Of a stretch of DNA of 27,889 bases, positions 7,922 to 16,350 are shown in pieces. Source of the stretch: CADCTM01 sp049671305 (GTDB lineage: Bacteria > Cyanobacteriota > Cyanobacteriia > Cyanobacteriales > Coleofasciculaceae); contig JBATUR010000108.1 in the NCBI GenBank assembly GCA_049671305.1, positions 1-27,889 of the forward strand, given 5' to 3'. The stretch's first letter is position 1; each line of letters starts with the position of its first letter. Below the pieces are notes generated by a model that searched no databases, was not told where the DNA came from, and saw nothing but the letters and a program-made list of their open reading frames with translations. The position numbers and the translations under genes were made by a program.

Positions 7922-9600
7922 ATGGTTTTAGGTGGAATCAATTCTGCCAAAATCTTAAACCTGACATGGTTAATTGCTAATGCTCCAATTGAAGCATCTT
8001 CCTTCTTTACTTTTTTTCCTTGACTTCTGAGATTTTCAAAGGAAATACCTTTACCTAATTCCATATGATACCAGGCAAGACCCATAAAAAAGCGGGTAGG
8101 ATAAGGACCACCTTCAACAATATCATCAGGATTAGATTCCATTGGCAACCAACCTAGTCCAGGCACATAAAATTCCATCCAAACATGATTAAAATCTGGT
8201 TCTAAAGGTTGATTAAATCTGTCAGCATGGGGAGGGCATTTGTAGCGTCCTACGGTGCGGCAAGCAATACCATTAAGTCGCCCTAAAGCTAGTAAAATAC
8301 CTAGATATTCGCCGCAAGAACCAACCCCTCGTTCCAAAGCCACATCAGGAGTATCAATGTGAGGTTTGATACCATAAGAAAGCTTATCATAAACATAGTT
8401 GCGAATACTGTAGATTTTACGCAAAAAATTAGTTTCACGACCAATTGCTTCCTTTGCTGCACGACGAATAATTTCTGTATCCATCGCTAAATCATCATTA
8501 TCTACCAAATAACGGTTCTCAAAATCTGGAGGTAACTCAGGCAAGTTTTCGACATCTCGTGGTGTTAGACGATATTTAATACTCCAGACTTCTAAAATAG
8601 CTTTCCAACCAAAGATATGACGTTCTCCTGGTTTAAGAATATCAAATTTAAAAACGGCGACCCGCTGACCATTTTGTATTTCTTCAGTAAATTCTCTGCC
8701 AATAAAATTAACAGATTTTACCTTTTGTCGGTCAGTTTCTGAAGGTAAAGCAATACGCCATTCAACATCTGTTAACTCAACATCATCAAGAGGAGAAAGT
8801 TCCTCAACATAAGACATTTCAATTAGATAGCCATTAGACAAGGCATAGCGGTGGTCGGGATAATAGTTAAAGTGGAGAGGGTGGATGAAAGTGCGATCGC
8901 GATATTGCAATTCATAATTGGGGTCAGCATTCGGATTGTCCCGGATATATGGCTCCTCGCCAGCATAAGCCACATAAAGCGTACTTTGACCAGTTTTGGG
9001 GTCATCATAAAACGCTAGCCCTGTCGGCTGCTCAAACGGTGTGAGAACACTATATTGGATTTTACCTGTTGCCCGATCGAGACAAAATACTGTTTGTTCA
9101 TCAGCATCCGTCACCCAAAGCTCTTCACCCCGTACGGTAATATGCTCAATACCCACACCAGGAGCAGACAAACGAGTAATTTCGCTCCCTGTTTCACGGT
9201 TGTAAACAAAAATATAGCCAGCTTTTTTGCAGGTAATATAAATCGTGGCGTCCCGCACTGCCACACCATTAGCGGTATAACTTAGAGAAGCAAAATGTTG
9301 CAGCGTCAAGTCTCCATTCAGTTGGCAAAAATAAACATTATTTTGCAACGTTAACCATAAAGTTTCTCCTGAAATTGCTAAACCCGTTGCACCGACAAAA
9401 TCTAGCTCACGCGACGGGTTTAGAATAGTCGTATTCTCACTCTTGGGATCGATTTTTAGCAAATAGCCGCTTCTAGAGTCTATGGCAATAATTAACTCTC
9501 CCCAAAAGGCAATACCTTGCAAACAAGAAGCACCAATCGGTCTAATTGTTGCGAAAGGTTGCGGATATGGTGCTGTAGATGAAGCTGAATCAGGAATCAT
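7918..9600 (-). CDS. Transglutaminase-like domain protein with N-terminal propeller-like region
   Basis: 560 aa from ATG 9600; a TTG two codons upstream is the alternative start, and neither has a clear ribosome binding site. Residues about 1-240 show repeated short beta motifs (GIAFWGELIIAIDSRSGYLLKID, GLAISGETLWLT, VRGEELWVTDADEQTVFCLDRATGKI) like a YncE or SMP-30-type propeller. The C-terminal half holds a transglutaminase/protease-like core: Cys in RGVGSCGEYLG (about 429), His in FNHVWMEFY (about 471) and Asp in ESNPDDI (about 491) make the expected Cys-His-Asp triad. No signal peptide, so probably cytoplasmic. It could be a protease, a cross-linker or a peptidase acting on an unknown partner. 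It is divergent from the DUF928 pair. Confidence 0.85.
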   Translation of the reverse strand: MIPDSASSTAPYPQPFATIRPIGASCLQGIAFWGELIIAIDSRSGYLLKIDPKSENTTILNPSRELDFVGATGLAISGETLWLTLQNNVYFCQLNGDLTLQHFASLSYTANGVAVRDATIYITCKKAGYIFVYNRETGSEITRLSAPGVGIEHITVRGEELWVTDADEQTVFCLDRATGKIQYSVLTPFEQPTGLAFYDDPKTGQSTLYVAYAGEEPYIRDNPNADPNYELQYRDRTFIHPLHFNYYPDHRYALSNGYLIEMSYVEELSPLDDVELTDVEWRIALPSETDRQKVKSVNFIGREFTEEIQNGQRVAVFKFDILKPGERHIFGWKAILEVWSIKYRLTPRDVENLPELPPDFENRYLVDNDDLAMDTEIIRRAAKEAIGRETNFLRKIYSIRNYVYDKLSYGIKPHIDTPDVALERGVGSCGEYLGILLALGRLNGIACRTVGRYKCPPHADRFNQPLEPDFNHVWMEFYVPGLGWLPMESNPDDIVEGGPYPTRFFMGLAWYHMELGKGISFENLRSQGKKVKKEDASIGALAINHVRFKILAELIPPKTI

Positions 9601-9802
9601 AGTCAATCCAGATGAAGATTTAGATAAGAGTCAACACAAAAACAGGCATTGCCCCTATAGCATCAGGTTAAAATGTTGACAACTTGGCAGATGCTCAACA
9701 CGAACCTATGAAGAGTAAATTTGCCCTTGGTGTGTTGGAACCTAGGCGGCTGTTCTGCCATCTTTATACAAAACCTCGCTCTACCTAGACACTATTTTTA
9801 TC

Positions 9803-10609
9803 ATGGCTCGGTTTATACGCTCATCACGCTTTATCGGAATAGTAATAACTGTCGCTCTCATGCTAGGGTTGGGTGTTAATCTTCCCGCCCCAGTGCAAGC
9901 ACAGTTTTCTTCCCTCGGTAGTCAATTAGAAAGCTCTTTCCGTCCACCGCGCTCAGACTCACCAGCACCGGAAAACCGGGAAGGTGGGGCAACGCGCAGT
10001 CCCTGTATTCGAGGCGATAAGCCGCTTGTGGCTTTGGTTCCCGTTTCTGGGGTAGGTAATACTGCTGCCGAGTCTCCTCGGATTTTTTGGTATATGCCTC
10101 AACTTTCATCGGAAGATTCACCATCGCCAGTTATAGAATTTCTGCTGCGCGATGCCAATAAAAAGGAGATTTATTCAACAAAATATCAATTAGCAAAAAC
10201 TAATCAAGGCATTGTCGGTAGCCCAGGCTTGATGAGTTTGAATGTTAGCAATATTTATCCCTTGACAACTAATCAAGAGTATCGCTGGGAGCTAACACTC
10301 ATGTGTGATGCCGACAGTCCCGACAGATCGCAAGATACCTTTGTGGAAGGTGCAATTAAGCGAGTTGAGGCAAACCCAGCACTAACCTTACGTTTGCAAA
10401 GAGCCACCCCTCTAGAACGTGTAGGAATCTATGCCAGAGAGCAACTTTGGTATGATACTTTAGCGACTTTGGTTGAGTTAAGACGCGATCGCCCAAATGA
10501 CTCACTTTTAGCCGACGCTTGGGCTAAACTTTTTGACTCAGTTAATCTCAGCGCCATATCCAGGGAACCTTTATTTCAGGGTGTGAGAAGCCTAACAACT
10601 AACAACTAA
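9803..10609 (+). CDS. DUF928 exported protein (first of tandem pair)
   Basis: 268 aa. The N terminus RSSRFIGIVITVALMLGLGV followed by PAPVQAQF is a signal peptide with probable cleavage after VQA, so the mature protein is exported to the periplasm or beyond. The Pro-rich linker (RPPRSDSPAPENREGG), then CIRGDKPLVALVP, PRIFWYMPQLSSEDSPSP, EYRWELTLMCD, VEGAIKRVE and the helical end LWYDTLATLVELRRDRPND match the cyanobacterial DUF928 family. Two Cys (CIRGDK and LMCD) could pair. Biochemical function is unknown; members often lie near CHASE2 or CHAT proteins in other genomes, but none is present here. It is followed after 10 bp by a paralogue. Confidence 0.85.
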   Translation: MARFIRSSRFIGIVITVALMLGLGVNLPAPVQAQFSSLGSQLESSFRPPRSDSPAPENREGGATRSPCIRGDKPLVALVPVSGVGNTAAESPRIFWYMPQLSSEDSPSPVIEFLLRDANKKEIYSTKYQLAKTNQGIVGSPGLMSLNVSNIYPLTTNQEYRWELTLMCDADSPDRSQDTFVEGAIKRVEANPALTLRLQRATPLERVGIYAREQLWYDTLATLVELRRDRPNDSLLADAWAKLFDSVNLSAISREPLFQGVRSLTTNN

Positions 10610-10619
10610 TAACTGTCAT

Positions 10620-11420
10620 ATGGCAACTCGTCGTTTTAACCGATTTTCTGGATTACTTTTGCTAGTGCTGACTTTAATGATCAGCCTGGCAACTTTGCTA
10701 CAAACGCCTCAAGTCCTACTGGCAAACGGTATACCCCGACGTTGGGAAGCCAACCAATACCAACCACCTGCAGGACTTGGCGCCCCAACTCGGACTACAG
10801 GCGCCGGCACTCGTGGTGGATCTGAAACTAGTTGTCCTATTGTGGGTAAGCCTTTAACGGCATTACTACCTAGTAATAGCTTTGGTGTCACGGTAGCGCC
10901 ATATCCGACTTTCTTTGTCTTTATGCCTAATCTCTCATCTCAAACGCCAACGCCTGTCGAGTTTTTGTTGGAAGATGCTGGTGGCAATGAAGTTTATAAG
11001 GCGAATTTTCAAACAAATGGTAAGTCGGGAATTATCGCGCTTAACCTGCCTACGCAAGCCGGATTAACGCCTTTGGAGGTTGGTCAAGATTATAAATGGT
11101 CATTTTCGATCATCTGCCAAGCGATTGAGCGCTCAAGAGATATTAGTGTTGAAGGAGGAGTTAGAAGGGTTGAATTTAATTCAACTTTAAGCAATCAGAT
11201 CAAGCAAGCATCGCCCCAAAAGCGAGTAGAGCTTTATGCTGAGGCGGAAATTTGGCAAGATGCTTTGGCAACAATGGCTCAACTACGCCGTAATAATCCG
11301 AGTGATCAGGCGATCGCTCAAAGTTGGTCAAAGTTAATGACAGCAGCCGGTCTTGGTGAGCTTGCTCAAGAATCACTGCTACCTAATTCTGCACGTCCTC
11401 TGACTTCCTCACAACGCTAA
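10620..11420 (+). CDS. DUF928 exported protein (second of tandem pair)
   Basis: 266 aa, signal peptide with hydrophobic core FSGLLLLVLTLMISLATLL and likely cleavage after VLLA. It shares the whole layout of the preceding protein: CPIVGKPLTALLP, PTFFVFMPNLSSQTPTPVEFLLEDA, YKWSFSIICQ, VEGGVRRVEFN and the helical C terminus EIWQDALATMAQLRRNNPSD. Both conserved Cys are kept. The 10-bp gap to the upstream gene implies one transcript. The two copies are clearly diverged, so the duplication is old rather than a recent assembly or recombination event. Confidence 0.85.
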   Translation: MATRRFNRFSGLLLLVLTLMISLATLLQTPQVLLANGIPRRWEANQYQPPAGLGAPTRTTGAGTRGGSETSCPIVGKPLTALLPSNSFGVTVAPYPTFFVFMPNLSSQTPTPVEFLLEDAGGNEVYKANFQTNGKSGIIALNLPTQAGLTPLEVGQDYKWSFSIICQAIERSRDISVEGGVRRVEFNSTLSNQIKQASPQKRVELYAEAEIWQDALATMAQLRRNNPSDQAIAQSWSKLMTAAGLGELAQESLLPNSARPLTSSQR

Positions 11421-11571
11421 AAGCCTTTTGCTCTTACAGCTCAAGTATTTAAAAGTAGTCCTCCTGATTTTGAGCAAAAGCAATATCCTGAAATTTAAGC
11501 AGCAGACTATCAACTGTGCTTTTTTTTGCGACTGTAGCGCTATAAGTAAAAGAAAAGCCAGTTGAATTTTG

Positions 11572-11946
11572 ATGAACATTATTCAAATTCTTAAAGAAGA
11601 CTACCAGCGCTTCCCCAGCGACCAAACTTACAGTATCTATGCCCAGGATGTCTATTTTAAAGACCCCCTCAACGAATTTCGGGGTGTAGAGCGCTACAAA
11701 CTGATGATTGGTTTTATCAAAACTTGGTTTGGTGAACCGAAGATGGATCTTCATGACATAACCCAACTAGAAGATACCATCAAGACACGCTGGACACTGA
11801 GTTGGACAACCCCCTTGCCCTGGCGTCCGCGTATTGCTATACCTGGCTGGAGCGAATTAAAGCTGAATGACAACCTAATTATCTCTCACATCGATTACTG
11901 GGACTGCTCTCGTTTGGATGTCCTGAAGCAGCATTTTGGCGCTTAA
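11572..11946 (+). CDS. DUF2358 domain protein
   Basis: 124 aa from ATG 11572; the TTG one codon earlier is unlikely as the start. The opening IIQILKEDYQRFPSDQTYSIYAQDVYFKDPLNEFRGVERYKLMIGFI is the DUF2358 signature, a SnoaL/NTF2-like small fold common in cyanobacteria and plastids. It ends with RWTLSWTTPLPWRPRI and ISHIDYWDCSRLDVLKQHF, the usual closing strand. No enzyme activity is established. It may be a separate unit from the DUF928 pair (about 150 bp between) and lies 74 bp before the ArsA-family gene, with which it could be cotranscribed. Confidence 0.88.
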   Translation: MNIIQILKEDYQRFPSDQTYSIYAQDVYFKDPLNEFRGVERYKLMIGFIKTWFGEPKMDLHDITQLEDTIKTRWTLSWTTPLPWRPRIAIPGWSELKLNDNLIISHIDYWDCSRLDVLKQHFGA

Positions 11947-12020
11947 AAAAAGATTAAAGAGATAATAAATAATGTAAACACTTTTGAGTAGATGCAGACC
12001 ACTGTGTCTTATAGCCATCC

Positions 12021-13196
12021 ATGCGTGTAATTTTGATGACGGGAAAAGGTGGAGTTGGTAAGACCTCCGTTGCCGCCGCGACAGGGCTTCGCTGTGCTGA
12101 GTTGGGCTATCGGACACTCGTCCTTAGTACCGATCCTGCCCACTCTTTAGCTGATAGTTTTGATGTTGAACTTGGACATGATCCTCGCTTGGTTCGTCCT
12201 AATCTTTTTGGGGCAGAACTTGATGCTCTCATGGAATTGGAAGGTAACTGGGGGGCAGTTAAACGTTATATTACCCAAGTTTTGCAGGCACGGGGCTTAG
12301 ATGGCGTTCAGGCAGAAGAATTAGCTATTCTTCCTGGTATGGATGAAATTTTTGGCTTGGTGCGGATGAAACGTCACTATGACGAAAATGAGTTTGATGT
12401 TTTAATTATCGACTCAGCACCAACGGGGACAGCTTTACGGTTGCTTAGTTTACCGGAAGTTGGCGGCTGGTATATGCGGCGTTTTTATAAACCATTACAA
12501 GCGATGTCGGTTGCTCTTAGACCATTTGTTGAGCCTTTATTTAAACCCATTGCTGGCTTTTCTTTGCCTGATAAAGAAGTGATGGATGCTCCTTATGAAT
12601 TTTATGAGCAAATTGAGGCTTTGGAAAAGATTTTAACTGATAATACTCAGACCTCGGTACGTTTAGTTACTAACCCTGAAAAAATGGTTATTAAGGAGAC
12701 TTCACGCGCCCATGCTTATTTGAGTTTGTATAATGTTTCTACTGATTTAGTAATTGCTAATCGGATTATTCCTGATGAAGTAACTGACCCATTTTTTAAG
12801 CGTTGGAAGGAAAACCAGCAGGTATATCGTCAAGAAATCCATGATAATTTTAGCCCACTTCCCATTAAAGAAGTGCCGCTTTATTCTGAGGAAATGTGTG
12901 GTTTGGAAGCATTGGAAAGGTTGAAAGAAACTTTGTTTGCTGATTCAGAAGACCCTTCTCAGGTTTATTACAAAGAAAATACAATTCGGGTTGTGCAAAT
13001 GGAAGGTTTTTATAGTTTAGAACTGTATCTGCCTGGTATTCCTAAAGACCAAATTCAATTGAATAAAACAGGAGATGAGTTAAATGTTCGCATTGGTAAT
13101 CATCGACGTAATTTAGTGTTACCGCAAGCTTTGGCGGCGTTGCAACCTTCTGGGGCGAAGATGGATGAGGATTATTTGAAGATTAAGTTTGCTTAG
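12021..13196 (+). CDS. ArsA/Get3-family ATPase with C-terminal HSP20-like domain
   Basis: 391 aa. The deviant Walker A GKGGVGKTS (residues 8-16) has the signature Lys of the SIMIBI class. LSTDPAHSLADSFD is switch I, LIIDSAPTGTALRLL is the Walker B/A-loop region and VIANRIIPDE the nucleotide-binding strand. Single ATPase domain (Get3-like), unlike the duplicated arsenite-pump ArsA. Residues about 320-391 (EGFYSLELYLPGIPKDQIQLN, then a short strand pattern ending in LKIKF) form an alpha-crystallin/HSP20-like domain known in cyanobacterial members. There is no arsenic operon around, so membrane-protein handling or another chaperone-like ATPase role is more likely than arsenite export (inference). 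The Get3 CxxC zinc motif is not seen. Confidence 0.88.
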   Translation: MRVILMTGKGGVGKTSVAAATGLRCAELGYRTLVLSTDPAHSLADSFDVELGHDPRLVRPNLFGAELDALMELEGNWGAVKRYITQVLQARGLDGVQAEELAILPGMDEIFGLVRMKRHYDENEFDVLIIDSAPTGTALRLLSLPEVGGWYMRRFYKPLQAMSVALRPFVEPLFKPIAGFSLPDKEVMDAPYEFYEQIEALEKILTDNTQTSVRLVTNPEKMVIKETSRAHAYLSLYNVSTDLVIANRIIPDEVTDPFFKRWKENQQVYRQEIHDNFSPLPIKEVPLYSEEMCGLEALERLKETLFADSEDPSQVYYKENTIRVVQMEGFYSLELYLPGIPKDQIQLNKTGDELNVRIGNHRRNLVLPQALAALQPSGAKMDEDYLKIKFA

Positions 13197-13200
13197 GAAC

Positions 13201-13249
13201 CCTCACCCCCAACCCCTCTCCCACGTGGGGAGAGGGGAGTAAGAGGGGT
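13201..13249. repeat. C/G-rich palindromic cyanobacterial repeat, possible bidirectional terminator
   Basis: The element CCCTCACCCCCAACCCC... contains the 10-bp stem CCCCTCTCCC (13213-13222) / GGGAGAGGGG (13228-13237) and a second AGAGGGGTGGG arm. It occupies nearly the whole gap between the convergent ArsA-family and NACHT genes. Repeats of this form are dispersed in many filamentous cyanobacterial genomes. There is no U-tract. Confidence 0.7.
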
Positions 13250-13253
13250 GGGA

Positions 13254-16157
13254 TTAATCTTGAGGTGTCAGTTTCTCGATTTCAGCGATGGGTAGTAGTA
13301 AGGTGTCTTCGATATGCGATCGTGTTTTGGGGGTAATAGTTTTAGCTTTAGAAGCACTATTGAGACAATTTATTAGTAACTTATTGCCATAGTAATATTG
13401 TTTTAACAGTTCCTCTGTATGACTATCACTAAACTGCCAATCGTGACCGATATTACGATGCTCAATTATTACTTTCCTTAATTGTTCTGTCCAAGCTTGA
13501 CCGTTTATTTTCCACCACTGCTCATAATCCGTTGTTTCATCATAATCAGTGAGATCACATTCCTCATCCTCGTCATTAGTTGGCAATTGAGGAAGTTGAG
13601 AGCCAAGCTGCATTAGCAATTGCTTGAGTTTAGGGTTATGGTCACAGTTGCGCGACAGAGAAAGAGAATCAATGGGAGCTTTAGCAAGAGCAATTTTTAT
13701 TTTATGGACAAGATTAAGGTCAATAGCAAAATCTAAGGTATTAGAAAAAATGTGGGCATCAGTCAAGTTGGAAGAAGGATTAATATCCTGTGCAAATTCA
13801 TTATCAATGCTGTCGATGTAAGTCCAATCAGTAATATTAGTCAAACTAGCGTTAAAAGTAAGGTCATAGGCAAGGACAAAATAAAAAGCACGAACAGTTA
13901 TTTTTTTATAGGGAACTTTAAGAGGATTTGATTTGCAGTTGATACAAAGCAAAAAGTCTTGCAGCTCCCTACTCTTGTCTGAGATTATAATTTCATCAAT
14001 GTTTTCTTTCAAAAATTTTAGCTGTGGTGCATTCCAATGCATATCTGTTACTAAGGTAAATACTTCATGCCAGCGCTTATCAGTGATATTAGTAAGTAAT
14101 TCACGTATGTTGATATCAAAAATATCTACAGTTTTTTTTACTTTCCTGGCAGTAAAGTATTCTTGAAAGGTTAGATGAGAAAATGAATAAACTTCCTGAG
14201 CTCGTTCCACAAGTAGCCCATGCTGTGCTTCAATAGATTCTAGAACTGCTCTACTATCCTCTTGTAACGTAGCAGAATTAGAACTGGGTTCATTTAATGT
14301 GCAAAGAAATTCAGCAATTTCATACTGAATTTCATCTTTTCCAAAAAAATAACGACTATTTCCAAAAGTATTAGCTGCTATCTTAATCAAAAGTTCTATT
14401 TTCTGTTCAATAGACAATTTTCGATAAGCATCATCTCGTTTAACTCCTCTAGATTCATCCCAGCTTTTGAGAAGAGCCTCTATTCCTTTTTTATATAACA
14501 AAGTTCTGTTAGAGGGAAATTGTAATTTATTTTGAAAAGCCAAGCACGTTAGAGTAAGTAATATAGGTGTTACAGCAATTGCCTGTAAAGACTGGTTTTC
14601 TGGGTAATTTAGTTGATCAATAAATTTATTTGCATTAATTATCCTATCTTTCTCAGAGCTATTCAAAACTGCTAAAAACCAGTTTTGAGCAAACATTTTA
14701 ATCTGCTCTAAATTGAAATCTGCTATTTCAATATCTTTGAAATCTGAAAATCTATACTTTCGAGCAGCGATTCTACAAGTAATAACAAATTTATTTTTAG
14801 GATATTGCTTGCAAAACGTATTAATACATTCTAAAGTTTTATCTTCCTGTTCTTTTGTAACTTCATCCAAACCATCTAGCAAAATTATTGCTCTTCCATA
14901 TCTTAGTATGTTTTCGAGCCGCAATGATTCCTTGATACCACAATGGATAAACTCTTTAAAGATATATTTAAGTAAATCAAATTCTCCTATTTGTGTAGCG
15001 TCATCAGTAAAAGTTTTTAGTCCAATAAAAATCGAAACTCTGTCAACTTCTAATATACATTGATTATTCTGAAGCGTTAGATATTTTAGAAAAGTACTTT
15101 TACCCGCTCCCGGTTTGCCTAGTACCATCAATTTATGATACTTTTCTACAGCTAAAAGTCCTGGAATTGCTGACTGGCTAACTTGCCCTAAGCTTAAACG
15201 ATCAAATTCATGTGTCTGGGGATTATAAACCTGCGGTAAATCAGAAACCTCTAACCATTTATAACTAGGTGGCTCATCTAGAATATTGACATAAACATAC
15301 AGCTCATCTAGTTTAATTGGTCGAGAGATGTATAATAATTGAAGCTTTCCACATAACTCTAAAATTTTGTTATGGCGCAGCGCACGTATCAGCGGAACTT
15401 CTAAAGCAAGGACTCTCAAAAAATCTTTATCTATAAGCTTTTCCCAATCCAATTTTAGGGTTGAACATATCTTAATAAATTGCTGTTTGTCTAATGGCAA
15501 TATTGCAAAAAAATCTTCAATTATTTGGATACTTATTTGTGTATCGTTAGATAATAAACTTTTCTGCTCTTGCAGAGTCAGCTCTTTTTCAAGGGACTTT
15601 AATTTCTCCTTTCCTGTCCAGTCAGGCATCCCTTTTTTTTCTTTTTCCCGTAACTCTAAGCGTTCTATATTACGCTTTTCCATTTCCTGAATCATTGAAG
15701 GAATGTTTTGCATAGCTTTGTAAGCTTGCTTGATGCTGCTTGGAGAAATCTGGAACAATCTTGCTTTCTTTATCAGCTCATCCAGATCGTTCTCATACAG
15801 AGATTCTGCGATCGCTTCCTCACGCCCCACAAAATCAGGATTTTTGGATATCGTTTCTTCTCGCGCCGGCTCTTGAGGCTGTGGAACTATTGCAGAATGC
15901 GATCGCGAGATCTTCTCTAACTCCCTCCGAAAATCGCTCTTAATAACCTTTTGCCCCAAGACTTGTGACAAGGACTTCCACAAGTCGGAAGCAGCATCAT
16001 TAACGTTTCCTATGGTGCAAGGATAAGTCTCTGCAATTTCCTTATATTTTTTGCCCTCCCGACCTTTCCAGGATTCTTCAAATATTAAAACTTCAAGTGG
16101 TTTTAGAGTTCGTTTCAGCAGTTGCTCTGCCAGCTTTAATCCTTCTTCAACATCCAT
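13254..16157 (-). CDS. NACHT-domain NTPase (bacterial NLR-like) with N-terminal HTH domain
   Basis: 967 aa. Residues 1 to about 85 (MDVEEGLKLAEQL, YKEIAETYPCTIGNVNDAASDLWKSLS) look like the HTH domain found at the N terminus of many cyanobacterial NACHT, NB-ARC and vWA-MoxR-associated proteins. After a charged helical linker comes the STAND core: Walker A VLGKPGAGKSTFLKYL (about 345-355), Walker B IILLDGLDEVTKE (about 425-435), sensor-like FVITCRIAARKY (about 460) and winged-helix/arm region FNLEQIKMFAQNWF. YSFSHLTFQEYFTAR (about 660) is the typical post-NACHT motif. The C terminus (RAFYFVLAYDLTFNAS, then SLSRNCDHNPKLKQLL) resembles the helical C-terminal domain of conflict-system NACHT proteins. 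Some bacterial NACHT proteins of this kind protect against phage (family knowledge); defence here is inference. No nuclease or other toxic effector domain was recognised. Divergent from the 171-aa gene. Confidence 0.9.
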   Translation of the reverse strand: MDVEEGLKLAEQLLKRTLKPLEVLIFEESWKGREGKKYKEIAETYPCTIGNVNDAASDLWKSLSQVLGQKVIKSDFRRELEKISRSHSAIVPQPQEPAREETISKNPDFVGREEAIAESLYENDLDELIKKARLFQISPSSIKQAYKAMQNIPSMIQEMEKRNIERLELREKEKKGMPDWTGKEKLKSLEKELTLQEQKSLLSNDTQISIQIIEDFFAILPLDKQQFIKICSTLKLDWEKLIDKDFLRVLALEVPLIRALRHNKILELCGKLQLLYISRPIKLDELYVYVNILDEPPSYKWLEVSDLPQVYNPQTHEFDRLSLGQVSQSAIPGLLAVEKYHKLMVLGKPGAGKSTFLKYLTLQNNQCILEVDRVSIFIGLKTFTDDATQIGEFDLLKYIFKEFIHCGIKESLRLENILRYGRAIILLDGLDEVTKEQEDKTLECINTFCKQYPKNKFVITCRIAARKYRFSDFKDIEIADFNLEQIKMFAQNWFLAVLNSSEKDRIINANKFIDQLNYPENQSLQAIAVTPILLTLTCLAFQNKLQFPSNRTLLYKKGIEALLKSWDESRGVKRDDAYRKLSIEQKIELLIKIAANTFGNSRYFFGKDEIQYEIAEFLCTLNEPSSNSATLQEDSRAVLESIEAQHGLLVERAQEVYSFSHLTFQEYFTARKVKKTVDIFDINIRELLTNITDKRWHEVFTLVTDMHWNAPQLKFLKENIDEIIISDKSRELQDFLLCINCKSNPLKVPYKKITVRAFYFVLAYDLTFNASLTNITDWTYIDSIDNEFAQDINPSSNLTDAHIFSNTLDFAIDLNLVHKIKIALAKAPIDSLSLSRNCDHNPKLKQLLMQLGSQLPQLPTNDEDEECDLTDYDETTDYEQWWKINGQAWTEQLRKVIIEHRNIGHDWQFSDSHTEELLKQYYYGNKLLINCLNSASKAKTITPKTRSHIEDTLLLPIAEIEKLTPQD

Positions 16158-16190
16158 TTGTCAATCAAGCATCAGGATATTTTTGTTTGT

Positions 16191-16280
16191 AGTTTAACTC
16201 AGACCTTTCCGAGTTTTTCCGATCTCTCCCGATCTTTTCTGATTTTAGCAAAGCGTGAAACTCCCGATCTTACCCGATTG
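16191..16280. promoter_or_regulatory. Phased decamer-repeat array between divergent genes (putative operator)
   Basis: CCGA cores start at 16209, 16219 and 16229, with a degenerate CTGA at 16239, then again at 16264 and 16274. Spacing is exactly 10 bp within each cluster and 25 bp between them. The decamer is about YTYCCGATCT on the plus strand (AGATCGGRAR on the minus strand). The array sits about 50-120 bp upstream of the NACHT ATG. A TAAACT hexamer on the minus strand (16191-16196) could be the NACHT -10 just beyond the array, with no recognisable -35. Protein-binding operator function is inferred from helical phasing. Confidence 0.75.
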
Positions 16281-16306
16281 ATAAGCATCTAGCCTATCGA
16301 GAGAAT
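16278..16306 (+). promoter_or_regulatory. Possible sigma70-type promoter for the 171-aa gene
   Basis: TTGATA (16278-16283), 17-bp spacer, GAGAAT (16301-16306), positioned directly after the last decamer repeat and about 45 bp before the GTG start. The -10 is only a 4/6 match. Confidence 0.35.
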
Positions 16307-16350
16307 GATGTTGTGAGCTAAAAAAATGAAACTATTAGGACTGAATTACC

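Noticed and set aside
9676..9681. TTGACA as a -35 for the DUF928 operon
   Set aside because: No acceptable -10 occurs at 16-18 bp; the nearest TATGAA is 25 bp away.
12021..13196. Arsenite-pump ATPase in an ars operon
   Set aside because: Only one ATPase domain is present, there are no arsB, arsC or arsR neighbours, and the C-terminal HSP20-like domain marks the cyanobacterial Get3-like group.
13201..13249. Possible CRISPR or tandem-repeat locus in the C/G-rich gap
   Set aside because: It is a single palindromic element without repeat-spacer periodicity; no cas genes are present.
14713..15690. Two plus-strand open frames (about 107-116 codons) antisense to the NACHT gene
   Set aside because: They are shadows of an intact 967-aa gene with clear motifs and have no ribosome binding site or family resemblance.
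16201..16280. Decamer array read as replication iterons or a CRISPR fragment
   Set aside because: There is no Rep gene, the period is only 10 bp with no spacers, and the position between divergent starts fits an operator better.
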